From assembly GCF_003096675.1 (NCBI RefSeq), contig NZ_QEKW01000002.1:248001-312000 (forward strand): a stretch of DNA of 64,000 nt, given 5' to 3'. The stretch is from Actinomycetospora cinnamomea (GTDB lineage Bacteria; Actinomycetota; Actinomycetes; Mycobacteriales; Pseudonocardiaceae). The notes beneath the pieces were generated by a model, which saw only the letters and a program-made list of their open reading frames with translations, was not told where the DNA came from and made no database searches. Both the position numbers and the translations under genes were made by a program. Positions 53,900 to 61,611 of the stretch are shown piece after piece (positions within the stretch are counted from its first letter, which is position 1; each line of letters starts with the position of its first letter).

Positions 53900-54868
53900 G
53901 TGCCCGACAAGGCCCTGCGCATCCGGCGCGCCGGCAGTCGCGAACACCCCGGCGCACCGCCCCGTCGCCCCGTCATGCTCGCGATCGCCGGGGACAGCGC
54001 CGCCGGCAAGACGACCATGACCCGCGGCCTGGTCGAGGCCCTCGGGCCCGACCGGTGCGTCTCCCTGTGCACCGACGACTACCACCGCTACGACCGGGAG
54101 GAGCGCAAGGAGCTGCCGTTCACCGCGCTCCACCCGGACTGCAACCACCTCGAGATCATGGAGCAGCACCTGCAGCTGCTGGCCACGGGCGCCCCGGTGC
54201 TCAAGCCCGTCTACGACCACGGCACCGGGCAGCTCGTGCGCCCCGAGCTGGTGGAACCGGCCGAGTTCGTCATCGTCGAGGGGCTCTTCCCGCTGTGGAG
54301 CAAGCTCTCGCGGGCGTGCTTCGACGTGACCGTGTTCCTCGACCCGCCCGAGGACATCCGGCGTGGGTGGAAGGTCCAGCGCGACACGAGCAAGCGCGGC
54401 TACACCGAGGAGAAGGTGCTCGCCGAGCTCGAGCGGCGCGAGCCGGAGTCGGAGGCCTACATCCGCCCGCAGCGCGCGGTCGCCGACCTCGTCGTGCGGT
54501 TCGCGCCGATCGAGAGCCGCGACGACCCGGAGGGCACGCCGCTGTCGGCGACGTTGACGATGCGCCCGACCATCGACCACCCCGACCTCGGCGAGGTCCT
54601 CGCGCCCGGGCTCTCCCGGGCGATGCATCTCAAGCTCGAGCGTGACCCCGACGGGCGCCCCGCCGAGACGCTGCACGTCCACGGCTACGCGCCCCGGGAG
54701 GAGAGCATCGCGGTGGAGAAGGCCATCTGGACCGCGCTCGGCGCGCCCGACACCGAGACCCCCGAGTGCCTCGGGCGCCTGGGTGGGTCCTCGGGCGACG
54801 CCCGCAGTGAGCCCCTGGCGATCGCCCAGCTCCTGCTGCTCTACCACCTCACCGACGCCGCGCGATGA
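53900..54868 (+). CDS. cbbP: Phosphoribulokinase
   Basis: A 322-residue phosphoribulokinase of the type found in proteobacteria and actinobacteria. The P-loop AGDSAAGKTTMTRG is near residue 36, the substrate-binding DDYHRYDREERK near 57 and the catalytic region VYDHGTGQLV near 102. It phosphorylates ribulose-5-phosphate and gives RuBisCO its substrate. Two marker enzymes of the Calvin cycle therefore lie in one locus. The GTG start has a strong ribosome-binding site; the stop overlaps the next ATG by 4 bp. The C-terminal portion (SEPLAIAQLLLLYHL) is typical. Confidence 0.95.
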   Translation: MPDKALRIRRAGSREHPGAPPRRPVMLAIAGDSAAGKTTMTRGLVEALGPDRCVSLCTDDYHRYDREERKELPFTALHPDCNHLEIMEQHLQLLATGAPVLKPVYDHGTGQLVRPELVEPAEFVIVEGLFPLWSKLSRACFDVTVFLDPPEDIRRGWKVQRDTSKRGYTEEKVLAELERREPESEAYIRPQRAVADLVVRFAPIESRDDPEGTPLSATLTMRPTIDHPDLGEVLAPGLSRAMHLKLERDPDGRPAETLHVHGYAPREESIAVEKAIWTALGAPDTETPECLGRLGGSSGDARSEPLAIAQLLLLYHLTDAAR

Positions 54869-55566
54869 GCTCGCCGGGACCGTTGGCAGCCGTCGTCTTC
54901 GACGTCGACGGCACCCTCGCCGACACCGAGCGCGACGGGCATCGCGTCGCGTTCAACGACGCGTTCGCCGCGCACGGGGTCGACCTGCACTGGGACGTCG
55001 AGCGCTACGGCGAGCTGCTGGAGATCACCGGCGGCCGGCCGCGGATCGAGGCCGACCTGCGCGCGCACGGCCTCGACGACCCCGCGGCGCTGGCGGCGGC
55101 GGTGCACCGGACGAAGACCGAGCTGTTCGCCGACGTCGCCCGCCGCGGGGCGATCGCGCCGCGCCCGGGGGTGCGCGAGCTCGTCGAGGACCTGCGCACC
55201 CACGGCGTGCGGATCGCCGTCGCGACGACCGGGCAGCGGGCGTGGGTGGAGCCGCTGATCGCGCACCTGCTCGGCGCCGGCACCGCCGAGGTCGTCGTGT
55301 GCGGTGACGACGTCGCCGAGCTCAAGCCCGACCCCGAGGCCTACCTGCTGGCCCTCGACCGGCTCTGCCTGGAAGCCGGGGAGGTCGTGGCCGTCGAGGA
55401 CTCGGGGCCGGGCCTGCGGGCCGCCTGCGCCGCGGGGCTCGCGACCGTCGTGGTCACCAACGGCTACACCGCCGGCCACGACCTCAGCGGTGCCGCGCTG
55501 GTGCGTGACGCCTTCGACGAGCCGGACCAGCTCACGGCGGCGGGCCTCGCTGTGATGGCGCTGTAA
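54865..55566 (+). CDS. cbbY: HAD-family phosphatase, CbbY-type
   Basis: A 233-residue HAD hydrolase. The nucleophile motif FDVDGTLADTE has Asp14 and Asp16, the Thr/Ser motif is VATTGQR near 123, and the Lys and acidic motifs are in ELKPDPEAYL and VEDSGPGL. CbbY phosphatases remove misfire products such as xylulose-1,5-bisphosphate that inhibit RuBisCO. It is co-translated with cbbP. Other HAD phosphatases such as phosphoglycolate phosphatase are alternatives, though the overlap with cbbP favours CbbY. Confidence 0.88.
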   Translation: MSSPGPLAAVVFDVDGTLADTERDGHRVAFNDAFAAHGVDLHWDVERYGELLEITGGRPRIEADLRAHGLDDPAALAAAVHRTKTELFADVARRGAIAPRPGVRELVEDLRTHGVRIAVATTGQRAWVEPLIAHLLGAGTAEVVVCGDDVAELKPDPEAYLLALDRLCLEAGEVVAVEDSGPGLRAACAAGLATVVVTNGYTAGHDLSGAALVRDAFDEPDQLTAAGLAVMAL

Positions 55567-55611
55567 GGGGCTGTGTTGGGGCTGTGATGGGCCCCGTGAG
55601 TGACCGGGTCG

Positions 55612-57144
55612 TCACGGCGACGCGGCTGGCTCCCCAGCGCCGGAGGCGCCCTCGGGGTCGCCGCCGTCGTGCTCGGTGTCGTGGGCGGTGTCGTGGGCGG
55701 TGTCGTCGGCGGTGTCGTCGGCGGTGTCGACGTGCCGGGTGTCGTCGTGCCCGGTGTCGTCGCGGGTGTCGTGGTGGCCGCCGTCCGACGGGGGGCGGGG
55801 AGTCGAGTTCCCACCGGCCGCCGGCGCCGCCGGTTCCGGCGTCGAGGTCGAGGTCGGGGTCGAGGTCGGTGTCGGGGTCGGTGTCGAGGTCGGTGTCGAG
55901 GTCGCCGAGCTGCTGGTCGGGACGGCGACGGCCCGCGCGGTCACCGGCGCCGCGCTCGCCGGGGCGGCCTCGGCCGTGACCTCGACGGGGGCAGGGGCCT
56001 GCGGCGACGGGGCGGCCTGCGACGCCGTCGACACCACCGGCACGGGTGTGGCGACGGCGGGAGACGCGGCGCCGGCCAGGGCGATCGCCCCGCCCCCCAG
56101 GACGCCGAGGGCGACCGCGCCGGCGGCCAGGACCGCGGCGAGCCCGCGACCGCCCGAGCGGTGAGTGCCCGTCCGGGGTGCGGCGAGCGCGGGCGGCGGC
56201 GCGGCGCCGAGGGGCGAGGATGCGGCGAGCGTGGGGCCGGTGTGCGGAGCCGCGACGCCGCCCAGCGGAGCCGTCGGCGCGACGGCGACGGCGCGGGTGG
56301 CGCCGTCCTCGGCCGACCGCGCGGCGAGCCGGGCGGCGCCGAGCGCGACCGCGTACTCGGGCTCGGTGTCCACCGCGACGGGGACGTCGAGCGCGTCGGC
56401 GACCGCCGCGGCGACCGAGCCGAGGCGGGTCGACCAGCCCGCGAGCACCACGACGTCGAGCTCGCCCGGCCCGACCTGCGCCGAGGCGAGCGCACGCTGC
56501 AGCCCGGCGACGACGTCCTCGTCGGCGGCCTGCCCGTCGGTGGGATGGGTGATGCTCTCGGGACGCCCGAGGACCGTGAACGCGCCCGCGTGGTACAGCA
56601 GCACCGCGGCGTCGACGCTGCCACCACCCAGGTCGACCACGGCGACGGCCGCGCCGTCGCGCAACTCGTGGTCGGCCACGTGCTGGCGGGCGGCCGCCTC
56701 CGGCTCGCCGACGAGCGTGACCTCGCCGAGCCCGAGGCTCGCGGCCACCCCGGCGAAGGCCACGCGCTCGGCGGCACCCCAGCTCGCGGGGTGGGTCAGC
56801 ACGGTGGCGGCGGGCGCCCCGCCCTCCTGCGTGGCGACGAGGTCGACGACCCGGCGGAGCAGGACCCCGAGCAGCGCCCCCGCGGCGAACGGGGCGCCGT
56901 CGAGCAGGAACGGTGCGGGGTCGGCCAGCCGCGCGCGGATGGCCCGGGCCGCGCGGGTCGGTTCGTCGACCGCGCCGCGTTCGGCGGCGTCCCCGACCAG
57001 CGGGGGGCCCTCGGCGCTCCAGAGCACGACCGAGGGCATCGCCGCGGTGTGCTCCCCCAGGGCGGCGACGGAGACCCGGCCGTCACGGTGCACGGCGGCC
57101 GTGGTGATCGTCGTGCCGAGGTCGATGCCGAGGTGGTAGCTCAC
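55612..57144 (-). CDS. Membrane-anchored Hsp70-like protein
   Basis: A 510-residue protein with an Hsp70/MreB-like ATPase domain (~1-280): GIDLGTTITTAAVH and VVDLGGGSVDAAVLL carry the phosphate motifs. There is no Hsp70 substrate-binding domain. Instead, a membrane segment lies at ~335-362 (VLAAGAVALGVLGGGAIALAG), followed by a Pro/Ala/Ser/Thr-rich tail ending in a 15-residue-plus Asp-Thr-Ala-His repeat (TADDTADDTAHDTAHDT). Similar anchored Hsp70-like proteins occur in actinobacteria and are often near cell-envelope genes. The GTG start is at 57144. Function unknown. Confidence 0.8.
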   Translation of the reverse strand: MSYHLGIDLGTTITTAAVHRDGRVSVAALGEHTAAMPSVVLWSAEGPPLVGDAAERGAVDEPTRAARAIRARLADPAPFLLDGAPFAAGALLGVLLRRVVDLVATQEGGAPAATVLTHPASWGAAERVAFAGVAASLGLGEVTLVGEPEAAARQHVADHELRDGAAVAVVDLGGGSVDAAVLLYHAGAFTVLGRPESITHPTDGQAADEDVVAGLQRALASAQVGPGELDVVVLAGWSTRLGSVAAAVADALDVPVAVDTEPEYAVALGAARLAARSAEDGATRAVAVAPTAPLGGVAAPHTGPTLAASSPLGAAPPPALAAPRTGTHRSGGRGLAAVLAAGAVALGVLGGGAIALAGAASPAVATPVPVVSTASQAAPSPQAPAPVEVTAEAAPASAAPVTARAVAVPTSSSATSTPTSTPTPTPTSTPTSTSTPEPAAPAAGGNSTPRPPSDGGHHDTRDDTGHDDTRHVDTADDTADDTAHDTAHDTEHDGGDPEGASGAGEPAASP

Positions 57145-57257
57145 GGTGGCCTCCGGGGCGCGTCGGGCGGGACGACCACGAGCCTCCGGTACCCGGGCCC
57201 CGCGCGGAGTGGGGTGCGCCCCACCCCGGACGGGGGCGGTCCCGAGAGTTCCGGGCT

Positions 57258-57354
57258 CAGCCCTCAGCCCTCAGCCCTCAGCCCTCAGCCCTCCGCCCTC
57301 AGCCCTCCGCCCTCAGCCCTCAGCCCTCCGCCCTCAGGCCCCAGCCCCCAGCCC
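57258..57354. repeat. Heptanucleotide tandem repeat CAGCCCT
   Basis: About 13-14 units of CAGCCCT, with CCGCCCT variants, lie directly beyond the stop of the acyltransferase-like gene. The last units drift (CCAGCCCCCAG). The array is between the genes, not coding. Confidence 0.85.
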
Positions 57355-58605
57355 TCAGCCCCCGGCCCACCGCGCCCCGCGGGCGCCGGCGGCCGAGGCC
57401 AGCGCCTCCAGGGGGCCGCGCCCGGCGCTGGCCCGCCAGCCCAGGCCGAGCAGGAGGACGAGGACCACCTGCACGACGTAGCCGGTGACCGGCGAGTACT
57501 CGTCGAGCGAGGAGTTGAGGAACAGCACGTGCAGGGTGTAGCAGGTCAGCGCCAGCGCGCCGGCCGCGGCGAGCGGCGCCCGCACGGCGGCCACCGTCGC
57601 GCGTACCGCGGGGCGGCCCCGTCGTCCCAGCTGGTCGAGCAGGAGCAGCAGGCCGATCACCGCGAGCGCGATGCCGGCGGTGCGGGCGAGGTCCAGCGGC
57701 GTGGACGAGTGCGGGGCGTCGACGGCCAACCACCACCACGTCGAGGTCGGGGTGACGCCGTCCGGCCCGGCGCCGAGGTACTCCCGCAGCGTGGCCGCGT
57801 CGAGCCCGGTGGCCGTCGAGGCGGCCGTGATCCCGGCGAGCCCGCCACCGGGCCCGAGCAGGAGGGTCGAGAGCCCGGCGGCCGCGGCCGCGAGCGCCGC
57901 CCCGCCGGCGGCGAGCCCCGCGGCGAGGCGGGGCGAGCGCAGCGGCGCGCGACCGAGCGCGAGCCCGACCGCGACGTAGGGCACCCAGGACAGCGCCGGG
58001 TAGTAGCCCGTGAGCAGCAGCTCGCGCAGGAGACCCAGCGGGTCCTCCACGACCCACGCCAGCGACGGGTTGTCCCCGCGTGGGGCGGGCAGCTGCGCGC
58101 GCACCAGCTGGCTCAGGACCGGGGTGCCGACGGCGCCGGCGACCGCGCCCCCGACGAGCACCGGGGTCGGCAGCAGCACGAGGGGGACGGCGAGCACGAA
58201 CAGGACGGCGTAGAAGGGCAGGATCACCGCCGCGACCTCGGCGTCGACGACCGTACCGAGGGCCAGCCCGATGAGGCCGATCACGATTCCGCGCGCGACG
58301 AGGCCGCCCGCGGCGCGGCGCGCGGCGGCGCCGCCGGTCACGCGGGCCCGGCCGGTCGTGAACGCGATGCCCACGCCGGCGAGCACGGCGAACAGTGCGG
58401 CGGCGTTGCCCGAGGCGACGAGGCCGACGGCGGTCGGTGCGCCCTGCGCGTCGATCACCCACAGGGCGTGGACGGCCATCATCCCGAGCAGGGCCACGCC
58501 GCGGGCGGCGTCGATGGCGGGCAATCGCCCGGGCGGGCCGTGGGCCTGCGGTGCGGGCGGGTCGGCGGCGGGGATGCGGGCCGTGGGGGCCTCGATGCTG
58601 GACAC
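57355..58605 (-). CDS. Multi-pass acyltransferase-like membrane protein (DUF418/DUF1624-like)
   Basis: A 416-residue membrane protein with about ten hydrophobic segments. The N-terminal cytosolic part ends with RLPAIDAARGVALLGMMAVH, the typical start of DUF1624/heparan-acetyltransferase-like proteins, and HALWV holds a conserved His. The loop PRGDNPSLAWVVEDP and the STWWWLAVDAPHSSTPLD segment look extracytoplasmic. It may acylate a cell-surface glycan, but the substrate is unknown. The ~20-bp gap to the M1 peptidase gene suggests a shared transcript. Confidence 0.7.
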   Translation of the reverse strand: MSSIEAPTARIPAADPPAPQAHGPPGRLPAIDAARGVALLGMMAVHALWVIDAQGAPTAVGLVASGNAAALFAVLAGVGIAFTTGRARVTGGAAARRAAGGLVARGIVIGLIGLALGTVVDAEVAAVILPFYAVLFVLAVPLVLLPTPVLVGGAVAGAVGTPVLSQLVRAQLPAPRGDNPSLAWVVEDPLGLLRELLLTGYYPALSWVPYVAVGLALGRAPLRSPRLAAGLAAGGAALAAAAAGLSTLLLGPGGGLAGITAASTATGLDAATLREYLGAGPDGVTPTSTWWWLAVDAPHSSTPLDLARTAGIALAVIGLLLLLDQLGRRGRPAVRATVAAVRAPLAAAGALALTCYTLHVLFLNSSLDEYSPVTGYVVQVVLVLLLGLGWRASAGRGPLEALASAAGARGARWAGG

Positions 58606-58626
58606 GGGAAGGCTCCTGATCGGTCG

Positions 58627-60021
58627 TCAGCCGGGCGGGGGCAGCGCGCCGGCGCGGGTCAGTGCGTCGGTCACCTCGGGCAGGTCGGCGAAGGCGCGCG
58701 AGACGTCGGCGGGCGCGGCGACGCCGTGGGCGTGGGTCGCGAGGTAGTCCCGGACGGCCTCGTCGAAGCGCTCGGCGCCGGCGCGCTCGCGGGCGGCGAG
58801 CAGGACCGCGGCGCCCTGGGTGTAGACGCCGACGTTGTAGGCCCCGAAGCCGCGGTCGGCCCACTCGCGCATCGGGTCGCCCAGGTCGCCGCGGACCCCG
58901 TCGGGGACGTCGTCGAGCTGGTAGCGGCCGGTGGTGTCGGTGGCGACGGCCTGGGCCCACGTCGTGAAGGCCTCGTCGATCCACGGGTCGCGGGCCTGGT
59001 TGTTGCCGACGAGTGCGTAGAACCACTGGTGGCCGAGCTCGTGGGTCACCAGCTGGGCGAGATCGCCGGGCGCGGTGTCGCCGAACTGCAGCGCGCCGGG
59101 GTACTCGAGGCCCGACGACTGCGACGGCGCGATCGCGACCCACAGATCCCGGTAGGGCATCGGTCCGAGGAGGTCCTGCAGCCGCCCGAGCGCGCGGTCG
59201 ATCTCGGCGGCCCACCGCTCCGGGTCGGCGCGGGTCCCCGCGGCGGGGGTGAACAGGTGCAGCCGGGTGCCGGCGACCTCCCGCTCCAGGACCCGGTAGT
59301 TCCCCACCGCGACGGTGACGTCCCGCACCGCGTCGGCGCGGAACACGTGGGTCGTGGTGCCCGGCCGCGGCCCGGGTGCCGGCGGGTCGGCGCGCCCGGC
59401 ACCGGACACGGCGGCGCCCTCAGGAGCGGTGACGCGCAGCGCGTCGAGGCGGAACTCCTCGCTCACCGCGGTCTCGCCGGGGATTCTCACGGCGTCGTCG
59501 CGGACCCAGCCCTGGCCGCGGACCCACGCGAGCAGCGGGAACCCCGAGCCCCACCAGGCGGTGCCCGCGGCGGGGGAGACGCCGAGGCGCTCGTCGGCGT
59601 CCACCCCCAGCGTCAGGGTGAACCCGAGCTCGGCGCGCACCGTCTCGCCGGCTGCGACGCAGGTGGGCAGCGGCAGCTCGATCAGCGTGCCCGGCGCGCC
59701 GGACGGCGCCCCGGCGGGCCGGATGACGGGAACGGTGGGCCGGCCCTGCACCACGGCGTCGGTGACGGTGAGCGCGTTGCCCTCCCGCGCGGGCGACGGC
59801 GCGTTCGGCCAGGCCCGGAACACCAGCTCACAGATCGGGAGGTCGGGGGTGAAGGTCAGGGTCTCGCGTCCGGTGGCGCTGCGCAGGTCCGGCGCCACGT
59901 CGAACGCGAGGTCGACGGCCGGGCGTTGCGGCCAGGGCGCGGCCTCGGCCCGGGGCGCACCGCACCCGACGAGTGCGAGCAGCGTGGCGACGAGGACCGC
60001 CAGCAGGGATCGGGACGGCAC
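58627..60021 (-). CDS. M1-family lipoprotein metallopeptidase
   Basis: A 464-residue secreted zinc peptidase. A lipoprotein signal peptide ends at the lipobox LVGC (Cys20), so the protein is anchored outside the membrane. The zinc motif is THELGHQW near residue 327 and the third ligand Glu lies in DEAFTTWAQ, giving the HExxH-x18-E spacing of M1 enzymes. The N-terminal beta domain has FRAWPNAPSP. M1 aminopeptidases of this type include those that degrade epsilon-poly-lysine. The Pls-like gene in this block makes that idea attractive, but it is an inference. Confidence 0.85.
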   Translation of the reverse strand: MPSRSLLAVLVATLLALVGCGAPRAEAAPWPQRPAVDLAFDVAPDLRSATGRETLTFTPDLPICELVFRAWPNAPSPAREGNALTVTDAVVQGRPTVPVIRPAGAPSGAPGTLIELPLPTCVAAGETVRAELGFTLTLGVDADERLGVSPAAGTAWWGSGFPLLAWVRGQGWVRDDAVRIPGETAVSEEFRLDALRVTAPEGAAVSGAGRADPPAPGPRPGTTTHVFRADAVRDVTVAVGNYRVLEREVAGTRLHLFTPAAGTRADPERWAAEIDRALGRLQDLLGPMPYRDLWVAIAPSQSSGLEYPGALQFGDTAPGDLAQLVTHELGHQWFYALVGNNQARDPWIDEAFTTWAQAVATDTTGRYQLDDVPDGVRGDLGDPMREWADRGFGAYNVGVYTQGAAVLLAARERAGAERFDEAVRDYLATHAHGVAAPADVSRAFADLPEVTDALTRAGALPPPG

Positions 60022-60026
60022 GGGCG

Positions 60027-60707
60027 TCAGCCCTCCAGCACGTGGTCGACGAGGTCGCGGGCGAGATCGCGGGCGAGATCGTCGCCGCCCTCGGCGGGGA
60101 CCGGCAGCCCCGCGTCGGTGAACCAGTCGATCGTGGCCTCCGGGTGGGGGCCGACGACACCGACCCGTCCCGCGCCGTAGGGGGTGACCAGCGCCGCGGG
60201 TGCCCGGTTCGGGTAGCGGGCGAGCACCGTGGTGTCCGGGCCGGCGCGCTCGTCGAGGTGGAACGTCGTCGGGTCCTGGGCGTAGACGCCCCGGCGCCGC
60301 CCGCCCCAGTCGACGTCGACGACGGCGTCACCGTCGTGGTCGATCTGCGCGCCGTCCGTGGCCAGGTACTGGTCGGTGTCACCGGGCAGCAGCCCGAATC
60401 CCGGGGACTCGCCGGCGAGGTAGGCGCCGAGGCAGAAGCCCAGGTAGCGACCCCCGCCCGCCACCCAGCCGGTCAGGTCCTTCCGGTGGCGGCGCATCTT
60501 GCGCCACGCCGGGCGCAGCGTCCCGCCGCCGGGCTGGGCGTAGAGCACGGCGCCGGCGAGGACGTCGGCGGTCAGCCGGAGTTCCTCTCGCGGCCCGACG
60601 TAGCGCACGTCGAGGTCCCGGCCGGTCTCCCGCAGGAGCGAGGCCACGGCCTCGGGGCAGCCCGGCAGGGTGGCGGGGCCGCGGTGGACGAGGGCGAGGA
60701 CGCTCAC
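60027..60707 (-). CDS. Amidotransferase-like (BPL_N-type) protein
   Basis: A 226-residue protein with a class I glutamine-amidotransferase-like fold of the BPL_N type: YAQPGGGTL near 57 and the nucleophile elbow YLGFCLGAYLAG with the reactive Cys near 93, then GAGRVGVVGPHPEAT. It may cleave or modify an amide bond of a peptide or amino acid. The ATG at 60707 overlaps the DDAH-like stop by 4 bp, so the two proteins are probably a functional pair. No membrane segment. Confidence 0.75.
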   Translation of the reverse strand: MSVLALVHRGPATLPGCPEAVASLLRETGRDLDVRYVGPREELRLTADVLAGAVLYAQPGGGTLRPAWRKMRRHRKDLTGWVAGGGRYLGFCLGAYLAGESPGFGLLPGDTDQYLATDGAQIDHDGDAVVDVDWGGRRRGVYAQDPTTFHLDERAGPDTTVLARYPNRAPAALVTPYGAGRVGVVGPHPEATIDWFTDAGLPVPAEGGDDLARDLARDLVDHVLEG

Positions 60708-61537
60708 GCCGCCGCCTCCCCGGGAACGGGCGCCGGGGCGTCGAGGGTGAGCGCGGTGCAGCGCACCCCGCCGCCGCTCTTGGCGAGCTCGGTGGTGACG
60801 AGCTCGTGGACGACGAGCCCGCGCGCCCGCAGCGCCCCGGCCAGGCGGGGGCAGCCCCGGGTCAAGGTCACGGTGGTGCCGTCACCGACGAGGTTGAGCG
60901 CGAACCGCTGGGCCTCGTGCGGCGCCACCTCGACGAGCTCGAGGCCGCGACCGCGCAGGGCGCGCACCCGCCGGCGGCTGGGCCCGTCGAGGGCCTCGGG
61001 GCACCAGGCCAGCAACCGGTCGGGGTCGACGACGCCGACCGCGAGGTCGAGGTCGTAGAACAGTGCCGACGACGTGCGCAGCGGCACGACCTCGTAGTCG
61101 AGACGCTCCGCGAGCACCGGGTGCACCGCCGGGTCGGTGCGCTGCCCGTGGCCCGCGAGCAGCACGTCGCCGAGCACCGGCAGCGCGTCGCCCTGCCCAC
61201 TGAACGCGGCCGGGGGGTCGTCGACGGTGAACCCGCGGCCCTCGAGCCAGGCGCGGTGGTGGGCGATCTCACCGGCGCGGGCGGCCGGGGGCCGTCCCAG
61301 TACGGCGCGCTCGCCCCGCACCAGGGCGGCGTTGGCGGTGAACACCATGTCCGGGCAGTCCGGGGCCGACGCCACGCGCTCGACGGTGCGCCCGGCGTCG
61401 CGGTGCGCGGCGACGAGGGCGTCGTGCTCGGCGCGCGCCCCGGCGGGGTCGGGCTGGTCGGTGCGGTCCATCCACGGGTTGATCTCGTCGGCTACCCGGA
61501 AGTGGTCGGCGTCGGACACCAGCAGGTGGCGGTGCAT
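60704..61537 (-). CDS. DDAH/arginine-deiminase-family amidinohydrolase
   Basis: A 277-residue amidinohydrolase of the dimethylarginine dimethylaminohydrolase/guanidino-group family. The first conserved part is PDMVFTANAALV, the second FSGQGDALPV, then the catalytic His in ERLDYEVVPL and the catalytic Cys in SGGGVRCTALTL near residue 264. It removes a guanidino or methylguanidino group from arginine or a derivative, giving citrulline or ornithine-type products. The ATG has GAGGAG upstream. In this cluster it may feed citrulline or ornithine to, or process the product of, the Pls-like synthetase; a NOS in the same window could also be linked. Confidence 0.75.
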   Translation of the reverse strand: MHRHLLVSDADHFRVADEINPWMDRTDQPDPAGARAEHDALVAAHRDAGRTVERVASAPDCPDMVFTANAALVRGERAVLGRPPAARAGEIAHHRAWLEGRGFTVDDPPAAFSGQGDALPVLGDVLLAGHGQRTDPAVHPVLAERLDYEVVPLRTSSALFYDLDLAVGVVDPDRLLAWCPEALDGPSRRRVRALRGRGLELVEVAPHEAQRFALNLVGDGTTVTLTRGCPRLAGALRARGLVVHELVTTELAKSGGGVRCTALTLDAPAPVPGEAAA

Positions 61538-61611
61538 CGGTGCTCCTCGGGGTGGGGCCGCTCGGGGTGGGGCCTCGGGGACGGTCGGGGACGGGACCTG
61601 GGGCGCGCGCG

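Noticed and set aside
57258-57354. CRISPR-like array
   Set aside because: The unit is only 7 bp with no spacers; it is a simple tandem repeat.
55600-60180. 1500-residue open frame on the plus strand
   Set aside because: Antisense shadow over the Hsp70-like, acyltransferase-like and M1 peptidase genes, which have clear motifs.
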